In this document: piece after piece, positions 7,556-14,320 of the stretch
How the letters are laid out: each line of letters opens with the position of its first letter
How positions within the stretch are numbered: position 1 is the first letter of the stretch
Assembly: GCA_002746365.1 (NCBI GenBank)
Contig: NVWZ01000005.1
Span: forward strand, 154,972-170,921
DNA length: 15,950 bases
Source of the DNA: Thiotrichaceae bacterium
GTDB lineage: Bacteria; Pseudomonadota; Gammaproteobacteria; SZUA-229
Direction of reading: 5' to 3'
The notes under the pieces: generated by a model
Told to the model about the DNA's origin: nothing
The model's input: only the letters and a program-made list of their open reading frames with translations
Databases searched by the model: none
Program-made: the position numbers and the translations under genes

Positions 7556-7709
7556 CAGCCTGTCCGAGAATAGAGAACCGACTATGGAAAAGCAGAAGTG
7601 GGTCATCTTTTTCGTTAAATAATAGAACTATTCGCCTCATAATGATGAAAAAATATGCCTCAAATCAGCTTGCCCTCGCTACGACTTCTATTCTCGGACA
7701 AACGCTCTG
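7552..7709 (+). mobile_element. MITE-like inverted-repeat element, copy 1
   Basis: This element of about 158 bp has no coding capacity. Left end: CTAGCAGCCTGTCCGAGAATAG from 7552. Right end: CTATTCTCGGACA at 7688-7700, then a diverged AACGCTCTGG where copy 2 reads GGCTCCTAG. The interior is homologous over its length to the reverse complement of copy 2, including GTTAAATA, GAACTATTCGCCTCA, GATGAAAAAATA and CCCTCGCTACGACTTCTATT. It separates the DUF58 and TgpA genes. A possible CTAG target duplication suggests an IS5-type transposase in trans, which is inference. Confidence 0.85.
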
Positions 7710-7736
7710 GAACTTAGCCACACTCTAATTTCAACA

Positions 7737-9713
7737 TTGAATATTCCTAACAAAAAACCGGACAATCATATTTTATATGCCCTTTTGGCTGGCATACATC
7801 TTAGCGTTGCACCTCTCTATACCAGCATGTCTTTACGCATCCTTGCATTACTCGGATTGCTTAGTCTGGTGAAAATACTTTTAATTCGATATAACAGAAA
7901 AGACCCCTCATTTTTTTTACAGTTATTAACAATCGCAGCGTTGTTTTTTATTATTCTGGATACCTACGGCCACATATTTGGTCAACAATCTGGACTTGCT
8001 TTAATCACCATAATGACGACGCTGAAATTATTTGAAATTAAAAAAAATCGTGATTGTTACATTGTTATCTACAGCTCTTTTTTTATTATCGCCAGTACTT
8101 TCTTTCACTCGCAATCTATCTGGTTATTCTTATACGTGTTTATTGTTGTTTTGTTTTTATTATCCGTTCTTATTTTATTAAGTGATCGCTTAAAGTCCAC
8201 CACTCTGAAGGGTCGATTTAAAATTTCTTCACAGTTTATCTACTCAGCCATTCCTTTAATGATTATTCTGTTTTTTCTATTCCCGCGCCTGCCGGGTCCG
8301 TTGTGGGCACTACCTAACGATACATTCACCAGCAAAACCGGGCTTAGTGAGGAGATGTCACCTGGCAGTATCAACCGGCTCATAAGTTCCTCGGCAATTG
8401 CTTTTCGAGTTAAATTTGAAAATACAATACCCGCTCAGGCAGACCGATATTGGCGAGGTGCGGTTCTCTCTTCTTATGACGGAAAAACATGGAAAAGAAG
8501 TGACGCACAAACTACAGCCGTACCTAATATTAAATTCAACACAGAGACTAAAAACGATACACATTATCGGATTACACTAGAGCCCACTTATTTAAAATGG
8601 CTGGTCTCGCTTGAATACCCTTTCGATTACCCGTCGCAATATCATTACAGCCGCGAAGCCATGTTATTAAGTAAAAAAGCAATCAATAGTGTCATCAGTT
8701 ACCCCATAGGCTCACAAACGACAGCAATTAACCAATCTTTATTTAAACAGGAAAGTTATAAGAACAGACTATTACCAATAAATTTAAACCCTGAAACCAT
8801 AAAATTCGCCAATAAACTTGCTGAGATCTCTAACTATGATGCAAAAACCTACATCAATAACGTGCTCTCTCATTTTCGAAATAATGATTTTATTTATACC
8901 TTAAACCCTGATCTACTCGGCAGCAATGCGATGGATGATTTTTTATTCAAAACGCAAAAAGGATTTTGCGAACATTACGCTAGCGCCTTTGTTTATCTAG
9001 CACGGGCTGCAGGCATTCCTGCCAGAGTCGTGGTCGGCTACCAGGGCGGCGAGATGAACCCGCTTGATGATTACATGATTGTCCGCCAGTCTGACGCACA
9101 TGCCTGGTCTGAAGTATGGTTAGACAACCGCTGGGTGCGTATTGACCCTACCGCAGCAGTTTCGCCTGAGCGTGTAGAACAAGGCGTATTAAACGCAGGA
9201 CTCGAACTGAACAAACTGCCGTTACTTCTCACATCTAACAGCATGTTACTTAAAAACATGTCTTATTTATATGACAGTTTTCAAAACAACTGGAATAACT
9301 GGGTGGTCGGATTCAATCAGAAAAAACAAGAAGACCTCATGGAATTACTAGGCTTCGAAAACACAGGTGCATCCAATCTTATTTTATTACTGGTATCACT
9401 GATGAGCATAATCGGTTTGATTATCACCTGGTTATTTTTAAAACAGGTCAGCGTTTCAAAGGATCGTGTACAACATTACTATAACTTATATTGCCTGAAA
9501 CTAAAAAAGCATGGCGTCCAACGTCGCTTAAATGAAGGCCCTAAAGATTTTGAAAACCGAATTTACAATGAGTTAACACTGTCTAAACAAACTCGAAATA
9601 ATATGGCTTTCATATTTAAAGCTTATCGTTCTCTACATTACGGAAGCCATGCCAACGAAAATTTAAAAAGTCGTTATTACAATAAAATAAAATCATTTAA
9701 AATAAAAAAATAA
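7737..9713 (+). CDS. tgpA: TgpA-type membrane transglutaminase-like protein (DUF3488/Transglut_core/DUF4129)
   Basis: This is an inner-membrane protein with a periplasmic transglutaminase fold; in Pseudomonas aeruginosa TgpA is linked to viability, and the substrate is not established. The 658-residue layout is typical: several helices at the N-terminus (about 12-50, 60-78, 84-98, 108-148, 168-183), a periplasmic region, the catalytic core, a helix at 546-568 and a cytoplasmic C-terminal DUF4129-like tail. The catalytic triad is intact: Cys411 in KGFCEHYASAF, His455 in SDAHAWSEVW and Asp470 in RIDPTAA. It forms a module with the upstream MoxR and DUF58 genes, but a MITE-like element lies between. 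The start is uncertain: TTG at 7737 is the only reasonable start seen and has no ribosome binding site; the frame stays open upstream through the right half of the element without an ATG. The gene converges on the thioredoxin gene, 3 bases apart. Confidence 0.9.
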   Translation: MNIPNKKPDNHILYALLAGIHLSVAPLYTSMSLRILALLGLLSLVKILLIRYNRKDPSFFLQLLTIAALFFIILDTYGHIFGQQSGLALITIMTTLKLFEIKKNRDCYIVIYSSFFIIASTFFHSQSIWLFLYVFIVVLFLLSVLILLSDRLKSTTLKGRFKISSQFIYSAIPLMIILFFLFPRLPGPLWALPNDTFTSKTGLSEEMSPGSINRLISSSAIAFRVKFENTIPAQADRYWRGAVLSSYDGKTWKRSDAQTTAVPNIKFNTETKNDTHYRITLEPTYLKWLVSLEYPFDYPSQYHYSREAMLLSKKAINSVISYPIGSQTTAINQSLFKQESYKNRLLPINLNPETIKFANKLAEISNYDAKTYINNVLSHFRNNDFIYTLNPDLLGSNAMDDFLFKTQKGFCEHYASAFVYLARAAGIPARVVVGYQGGEMNPLDDYMIVRQSDAHAWSEVWLDNRWVRIDPTAAVSPERVEQGVLNAGLELNKLPLLLTSNSMLLKNMSYLYDSFQNNWNNWVVGFNQKKQEDLMELLGFENTGASNLILLLVSLMSIIGLIITWLFLKQVSVSKDRVQHYYNLYCLKLKKHGVQRRLNEGPKDFENRIYNELTLSKQTRNNMAFIFKAYRSLHYGSHANENLKSRYYNKIKSFKIKK

Positions 9714-9716
9714 TTT

Positions 9717-10058
9717 TTACAGATATTTATCCACGAACTCACGAATAAACGAGAGTGGCTTAGCACCGCTAAATCGCGCCACCTCTTCGCCTTTTATTAT
9801 CAACAAAATCGTAGGAAAGCCTCTTACCTGATAACGCCCGGCGAGCTTCATGTTCTCGTCTTCATCCACTTCGACTTTCGCCAGCGAAAGCGCACCATTG
9901 TATTCTTCTATCAACTGAGCCATTATCGGCGCAATGACCAGACAGGGAGAGCACCATTCTGCCCAGAGATCAACGAGTACTGGCTTATCATGTGAGGCAA
10001 CGATAACCTTTTCCTCAAACTGCTCCAGATTCACATTAAATATTAACGACTTACTCAA
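9717..10058 (-). CDS. Thioredoxin-family protein
   Basis: This is a cytoplasmic dithiol-disulfide oxidoreductase of the thioredoxin fold, 113 residues, the usual single-domain length. The active site is WCSPC (Cys36 and Cys39), differing from classical WCGPC by Ser for Gly. The buried Asp is in VLVDLWAEW, the cis-Pro is P82 in RGFPTILL, and the C-terminal helix (SFIREFVDKYL) is present. The start is a TTG at 10058, chosen because MSKSLIFNVNLEQF aligns with the start of related thioredoxins and no ATG lies upstream in frame; the ribosome binding site is weak. The change in the active-site loop may shift its redox potential, but this cannot be judged from sequence. It is divergent from the cupin gene and ends head to head with tgpA, with no terminator seen between them. 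Confidence 0.9.
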   Translation of the reverse strand: MSKSLIFNVNLEQFEEKVIVASHDKPVLVDLWAEWCSPCLVIAPIMAQLIEEYNGALSLAKVEVDEDENMKLAGRYQVRGFPTILLIIKGEEVARFSGAKPLSFIREFVDKYL

Positions 10059-10117
10059 GACTATTGCACCGCAAAATTAACAAAGTGCGCATTATACATT
10101 GTCAAAACGTTTCACGT

Positions 10118-10123
10118 TATAAT
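10118..10123 (+). promoter_or_regulatory. Candidate -10 box of the cupin gene
   Basis: A perfect TATAAT lies 28 bases before the cupin ATG. The -35 is not obvious; TTGTCA at 10100-10105 is only about 12 bases upstream of the box. On the other strand a TATAAT (10096-10091) could serve the thioredoxin gene. A palindrome AAACGTTT (10106-10113) lies between the two boxes and could be a regulator site. Confidence 0.45.
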
Positions 10124-10151
10124 ACAACCATAGTATTCATTCGAGGCACAC

Positions 10152-10427
10152 ATGAACTCAATCACCATTGAACACCACGTAACACCCGCAAAACTTGATG
10201 TTTTATACGTCGACGACTGGCCTGTCTGGACTAAGGAGGTTTCTGAGTTTGACTGGACCTACGATCAAACTGAAACTTGTTATATCGTTGAAGGAAAAGC
10301 CATAATCACACCAGAGAATGAAGAACCCGTCACTATTCAGGAAGGCGATATGGTCTTTTTCCCAAAGGGCATGAAATGTGTCTGGAAAATTCTCGAACCC
10401 ATCGAAAAACACTACAAGTTTGACTAG
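10152..10427 (+). CDS. DUF861-type small cupin protein
   Basis: This is a 91-residue single-domain cupin of the DUF861 (Cupin_3) type. The first cupin motif region is reduced (EFDWTYDQTETCYIVEGKAIIT, about 32-55), followed by the second (IQEGDMVFFPKGMKCVWKI, about 62-80) and the usual C-terminal EKHYKF. The canonical two-His motif is replaced by Asp/Glu/Thr residues, as is common in this family, so metal-dependent catalysis is doubtful. The function is not established for this family; some members are annotated as EutQ-like or sugar-isomerase-like. Start support is good: GAGG lies 5 bases before the ATG. The TAG stop is the TAG of the CTAG at the left end of the second MITE-like element, which separates it from the next gene. 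Confidence 0.85.
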   Translation: MNSITIEHHVTPAKLDVLYVDDWPVWTKEVSEFDWTYDQTETCYIVEGKAIITPENEEPVTIQEGDMVFFPKGMKCVWKILEPIEKHYKFD

Positions 10428-10589
10428 GAGCTTGTCCGAGAATAGAAGTCGTAGCGAGGGGAAGATAATTTGACCCTATTTTTTCATCATTTGAGGCGAA
10501 TAGTTCCACTATTTAACGAAAAGGATGGGAAAATAGGGTTAAATTTAGCTTTTCCGCAGTAGGCTCTCTATTCTCGGACAGGCTCCTAG
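10424..10589 (-). mobile_element. MITE-like inverted-repeat element, copy 2
   Basis: This 166-bp element, including CTAG at both ends, has no coding capacity. The terminal inverted repeats (10424-10447 and 10566-10589) match at 22 of 24 positions, ending CTAGGAGC(C/T)TGTCCGAGAATAG. Inside are a second inverted repeat (10467-10482 with 10530-10545, 15 of 16) and a central hairpin AATAGT-TCC-ACTATT (10499-10513). The whole element can therefore fold into one long stem. It is the same family as copy 1, in reverse orientation. CTAG at both ends could be a 4-bp target duplication or part of the repeat. Confidence 0.92.
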
Positions 10590-10606
10590 CAACGGAAAGA
10601 ATCAAT

Positions 10607-10792
10607 ATGGCACTTTGGGAACAATTACTGGCTGGCGCAATCGGATTATTTATTATTTTTATGTTTTTCCCTGGCATAAAAGCAACCATGGAAAAAAGTA
10701 AAAACGCTGAAGAAAAACATTGGGGAACGATACTATTGTTAACGACTGTACTCGTCGCTTTTATTGCTCTAATGATTTATTCTGTGCAGTAA
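10607..10792 (+). CDS. Small two-helix membrane protein (61 aa)
   Basis: I do not recognise a named family, although small gammaproteobacterial membrane proteins of this shape are common. The 61-residue product has an N-terminal helix (about 5-24, QLLAGAIGLFIIFMFFPGIK), a short charged loop (KSKNAEEKHW) and a second helix (about 41-58). No catalytic motif is seen. It would sit in the inner membrane as a hairpin. A GGAAAG 8 bases before the ATG and the strong hydrophobic pattern support a real gene. It follows the cupin gene on the same strand, but the MITE-like element lies between, so the two may once have been adjacent. Any promoter would lie inside or at the edge of that element. Confidence 0.7.
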   Translation: MALWEQLLAGAIGLFIIFMFFPGIKATMEKSKNAEEKHWGTILLLTTVLVAFIALMIYSVQ

Positions 10793-10834
10793 TTCACTAT
10801 AATGGCTTATCTATTAATTGTTGCAGGCTGCGCC

Positions 10835-11752
10835 CTATAGATTAAATCGGTGAAAATAACTTAAGCGTAATGTTAAACCCTCATACACCAGATCAGCATC
10901 TTCTGCGTCTGATTCCAGGTAACGTCCTGAGAAATCAAATGAGCTATGCAAATCCCGTATCAGATTATATCCCAGGGTAACGAATTGTGTGGTTGCATCC
11001 AACCGATACGTTCTTTTCCCTACAAATACATCATCATCAACTATTGCTTTTGAAGCATCAATAACGGTTAAGTCAACGGTTTCAGCTGATGAAAAAGTAT
11101 CACCCGTTTGAATTTTATAAGTAATATAAACAATATCCTTACTTGTAATCGCCCAATCCAAATTGATAAAAAAGGATTCATTTTGCGTATCAAACACACT
11201 GCTTTCAGCATCTCTGTCTCTATATGATAGACCCAGGCGCATACTGGTTGCATCATCAATTTGCATACCCATGGTTGCGACCGCACTAAGGATATTGCTA
11301 TCACGTTGCGTCGATACAAACTCGATGACACCATAACTGGCATCAAGTGAAAACCAGGGTGCGCCAAAACGACTACTGAAGCCAAAGGTATAATTTAATT
11401 TACCAAAAGCAGAGACATGGCTTAGATCTGAGAAACGATTAAAGGTATTAACATCAAACATGGCTTTTGCCGTAAGGGTGCCAGTATTACCACGCATGAT
11501 TACCATGCCACCGGTACCCGCTACGGTCAGAAAACTATCATGTTCAATATCGACATTCTGTGCTGCACGTGTCACATTATCGTCAAAACCCATGGTTGCT
11601 TCAAAATCGATAAAAGCATCGGAACCCGCATACACACACGGTGCTAACAGCACAGGCAAGACAGTAATTAAAATATCTCTAAAGGCGGCAATCTTTTGCA
11701 TGGCGTTTATTCTTATCATTTTTTGTTTCTGTCCATCTATACTGTAGTCCAT
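10835..11752 (-). CDS. Predicted outer-membrane beta-barrel protein
   Basis: I infer an outer-membrane location. A Sec signal peptide is seen (MQKIAAFRDILITVLPVLLAPCVYA, cleavage before GSDAF), followed by about 260 residues of alternating strands (for example TLTAKAMFDVNTFNRF, SMRLGLSYRDRD, ESFFINLDWAI, IVYITYKIQ, LTLRLSYFHRFNL). The pattern, with GFDDNVTRA near the start and a final aromatic strand, fits proteins annotated as outer membrane beta-barrel with unknown cargo. The start is uncertain: ATGs at 11752, 11719 and 11701 are in frame and none has a ribosome binding site; the last places the signal peptide at the protein start. It is divergent from the FecR-domain gene, which suggests a functional pair. 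Function is unknown. Confidence 0.75.
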   Translation of the reverse strand: MDYSIDGQKQKMIRINAMQKIAAFRDILITVLPVLLAPCVYAGSDAFIDFEATMGFDDNVTRAAQNVDIEHDSFLTVAGTGGMVIMRGNTGTLTAKAMFDVNTFNRFSDLSHVSAFGKLNYTFGFSSRFGAPWFSLDASYGVIEFVSTQRDSNILSAVATMGMQIDDATSMRLGLSYRDRDAESSVFDTQNESFFINLDWAITSKDIVYITYKIQTGDTFSSAETVDLTVIDASKAIVDDDVFVGKRTYRLDATTQFVTLGYNLIRDLHSSFDFSGRYLESDAEDADLVYEGLTLRLSYFHRFNL

Positions 11753-11912
11753 TTTATGTCGACAGTGTCACAAGTTCATCTAATTTTACGAATTACAATA
11801 GCAAAATTGTTAGCTATTTCACATAACAAAGCAGGCTTCCATACAGATTTTAGCTATGATTAGTACCAGTCAAGACTAAGGCATAAAACCATATAAAAGG
11901 AGTATGACAATC

Positions 11913-12644
11913 ATGCGTCGTAAACCAAAAGAAGATATTGATGACCCACGTAGAAAAATGCTCGTTAGAGCACTTGCCGGCGGTTTTTTTGTAGCAGGCG
12001 GCAGCGCGGGCATACTACAACCCGTACACGCCATGGGCAAAATACCTAAAATTCTGGAGTCTGGTAAATCCATATACGATATGCGTGGCAACGTAACCGT
12101 TAGTGGCAGAAAAGCAGACGAAAACACTTTAATCACCAGCAGCGATGTGGTGGTGACCGGTCGCAGAAGTCATGTGGTCTTTGCAGTAGGTAAAGATGCC
12201 TTTGTATTAAGGAGTAATAGTCGCCTGGAATTAAGCGGCTCTGGCATGTTGGTTAATACCTTGCGCTTAGTGACAGGTAAATTATTGTCCGTATTTGGTA
12301 AAACCAAACATCGTATCAAAACGCCTAATGCTACCATCGGTATCCGCGGTACCGGTGTTTACACTGAAGCCGAACCTGAACAAACCTATATTTGTACCTG
12401 CTATGGTGTTGTCGATCTTTCCGCAGACAACGATAAAGACAGTACTGAAACTATTGTTTCACAGCATCATGATGCACCGCGATACATATTGTCTAATGAA
12501 GCCAGTGGTAGAAATATTCGTGAGGCACCCTTTATTAACCATACAGACCTCGAACTACAGGTCATTGAGGGATTAGTCGGTCGTGAACCACCATTCACTA
12601 TGGCCGGGGGCGGCTACTCAGCACCAAGGCGCACAGATTACTAA
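11913..12644 (+). CDS. Exported FecR-domain protein
   Basis: This is a FecR-domain protein of about 243 residues, predicted to be exported. The N-terminus carries RRKMLVRALAGGFFVAGGSAG, a twin-Arg then hydrophobic stretch that could be a Tat signal, with cleavage near VHAMG. The FecR-like region follows: DMRGNVTVSGRKADENTLITSSDVVVTG, then VVFAVGKDAFVLRSNSRLELSG, RLVTGKLLSVFGK and KTPNATIGIRGTGVYTE, with a CTCYG pair of Cys. It lacks the N-terminal DUF4880 region of anti-sigma FecR proteins, so a classical iron-siderophore sensor role is unlikely. The ATG at 11913 is preferred because AGGAG lies 10 bases upstream; an ATG at 11904 sits only 1 base after it. It is divergent from the beta-barrel gene; the 150-bp interval should hold both promoters. 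A surface or polymer-binding role is a guess. Confidence 0.85.
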   Translation: MRRKPKEDIDDPRRKMLVRALAGGFFVAGGSAGILQPVHAMGKIPKILESGKSIYDMRGNVTVSGRKADENTLITSSDVVVTGRRSHVVFAVGKDAFVLRSNSRLELSGSGMLVNTLRLVTGKLLSVFGKTKHRIKTPNATIGIRGTGVYTEAEPEQTYICTCYGVVDLSADNDKDSTETIVSQHHDAPRYILSNEASGRNIREAPFINHTDLELQVIEGLVGREPPFTMAGGGYSAPRRTDY

Positions 12645-12704
12645 CATGCGATAAATCTGGCTTGTCTATTTTAGCAACTTATAAACTACTGTGAGCGACT
12701 CTTA

Positions 12705-12933
12705 GCGGACAGTCAAAATATTTAAAAGCGATTCACCACAGAGGCGCAGAGAAAAGATAATGTAGTTAGTGCGTACGAACCTACTGTAGGTGCGAATTTA
12801 TTCGCACGCAGGTGCCAGAGTATAGTTCGTCGTGCGAATAAATTCACACCTAAATTGGGTTGGGGCCAACGCCACCAGTTATTTTCTCTGTGTCCTCTGT
12901 GCCTCTGTCGCGAAAAATATTTTTGACCATCCG
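12705..12933. repeat. Outer foldback repeat with CACAGAGG-type arms
   Basis: Imperfect long inverted arms lie at 12705-12760 and 12879-12933. Shared parts are GCGGA-(C/T)-GTCAAAA-TATTT at the tips, and CACAGAGGCGCAGAGAAAA paired with TTTTCTCTGTG-CTCTGTGCCTCTG. CACAGAGGCACAGAG-type repeats are common intergenic elements in Gammaproteobacteria as far as I recall. It has no coding capacity. The total is about 229 bp. Confidence 0.8.
12787..12852. repeat. Inner REP-like palindrome pair nested in the outer repeat
   Basis: The 21-base arms TAGGTGCGAATTTATTCGCAC (12787-12807) and its complement (12832-12852) match at 20 of 21. The left arm is also a palindrome by itself (GTGCGAA-TTTA-TTCGCAC), so it can form either short hairpins or one long cruciform. 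It looks like a separate repeat inserted into the outer one. Confidence 0.85.
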
Positions 12934-12983
12934 CTCATGGCCGTAAGCAACCACTCAAAAAACAAACACCTTAATCTAACAAA

Positions 12984-14279
12984 CTAAATTTTTTCATTTT
13001 TATTGACCAACAACTTAGCTGCCAGCATCTGTATTGTCGGCGCCTGTATAAACAGCGAAAACATTACAACACCAAATGCAATCGACTGTATCGTCCACCA
13101 ATATTCTAATGAAGTCGGTAACGACAAGGCCAATGCCAAAGTAACCGCCCCACGCAAACCACCCCATACAATCACGGTTTGCGAGGACAGCGACACTTCA
13201 AGATTTTTGAAAAATGAAAAACAAAACATAACGCCATAAACACTTATTGCCCTGGCAATCAGTAAAGAAACAATGGCTATGAGCATGGCTAACCATCGTT
13301 GCTCAAACATCTCTAAAGTAATAACGGCACCCATAACAAGAAACACGCTGACGTTAGCCACATAAGACAACACATCCCACAGGTATTTATTATTAGATAC
13401 TATCTTTGCATCGTGTCGTGTCAACGATACTCCATCTAAATCTGTATTTCCCTGAACGATAATCGAAAAGCTCAAAGCAGCCAACAAGGTAGACATCACA
13501 CCTGACACCATAAAGTATTCAGCGAGCAAGTACGAACCATACGCAACAACCAAACTTAGAACACCAGTCACCAAACACTGATTAATTTTTCGCTGCAAGA
13601 GACCTAAAGACAAGCCAACGACTAAACCCGTCACACCACCGCCAATAAAAACCGATAAAAAGCGAATACTAATATCGACAGGAGAGTAATCCATCGCTGC
13701 AAAACTCGTCGAACTCGTGGCTGCTGCCATCGACAAAAAAACACCGAATAATACGATGGCGGCCGCATCATTAAATAAACTCTCACCTTCTAATAATACC
13801 GCTATGCGCTTAGGGGCTTTCATTTCTTTTAATTTAGCCACCACTGCAACCGGATCAGTAGCCGCTAAAATTGCGCCCGTGATCAATGCTGCCATCCAGG
13901 GGAACCCGGACGCATGTCCAATACCATAAAACAGTAAAGCTGCTGCGATTAAACATGTAACCAACATTGCGATAATAGCCAACGAAAGAACGATAATTAA
14001 GTTTTTCTTTAACTGTGTTTTATCTAAATTATAGGCAGACTCAAAAATCAGGATAGGAATAAAAATGTAGAAAATAATAGCCTGGAAATTATCAGCTCGA
14101 ATACCCGTATCGACACCAGCCAAAACAACCAGTTCAGACGCTACAAAACCAAGCACCACTAAAATACTAGCAAAGGGAAAACGTAACCATTTCGACAGAG
14201 ACTGCGCCAATAAGGAGAGCCCTAAAATAACCACCAAAGAAAGAATGATATGTTCAACAAGCATTAACTTGTGACCCAT
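12984..14279 (-). CDS. CPA1-family Na+/H+ antiporter (NhaP-like)
   Basis: This is an inner-membrane cation/proton antiporter for Na+ (or K+) export and pH homeostasis. The 431-residue length and about 12-13 hydrophobic segments are normal for CPA1. Key motifs (numbered from the ATG) are the ATDPVAVV motif (D142), GESLFNDAAAIV with the essential Asn170-Asp171 ion-binding pair, and GGLRGAVTLALALS with the conserved Arg near 376. The short tail (KLLVNKNEKI) means there is no cytosolic regulatory domain. The start ATG at 14279 is preferred: GGAG is 3 bases upstream, and a TTG at 14288 would swallow that site. It follows the HD-GYP-like sensor by 41 bases on the same strand and is likely co-transcribed with it. 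Whether Na+ or K+ is transported cannot be decided from sequence. Confidence 0.93.
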   Translation of the reverse strand: MGHKLMLVEHIILSLVVILGLSLLAQSLSKWLRFPFASILVVLGFVASELVVLAGVDTGIRADNFQAIIFYIFIPILIFESAYNLDKTQLKKNLIIVLSLAIIAMLVTCLIAAALLFYGIGHASGFPWMAALITGAILAATDPVAVVAKLKEMKAPKRIAVLLEGESLFNDAAAIVLFGVFLSMAAATSSTSFAAMDYSPVDISIRFLSVFIGGGVTGLVVGLSLGLLQRKINQCLVTGVLSLVVAYGSYLLAEYFMVSGVMSTLLAALSFSIIVQGNTDLDGVSLTRHDAKIVSNNKYLWDVLSYVANVSVFLVMGAVITLEMFEQRWLAMLIAIVSLLIARAISVYGVMFCFSFFKNLEVSLSSQTVIVWGGLRGAVTLALALSLPTSLEYWWTIQSIAFGVVMFSLFIQAPTIQMLAAKLLVNKNEKI

Positions 14280-14320
14280 TCTCTCCAACTAAATTCAAAT
14301 AACTACAAGGCAAGCTAAAA

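Larger units (their letters stand above)
12645..12983. other. Gene-free interval filled by nested palindromic repeats
   Basis: No coding frame is supported in these 339 bases between the FecR and antiporter genes. Most of the interval is taken up by the two nested inverted repeats listed separately. No clear intrinsic terminator for either flanking gene is seen outside them. Confidence 0.7.

Noticed and set aside
7528..7728. Plus-strand frame of 66 codons across the MITE-like copy 1
   Set aside because: It lies mostly inside the non-coding repeat and copy 2 does not preserve the same frame.
12295..12576. Plus-strand 93-codon frame inside the FecR-domain gene
   Set aside because: It is an overlapping alternative frame without domain or start signals; the FecR frame is clearly coding.
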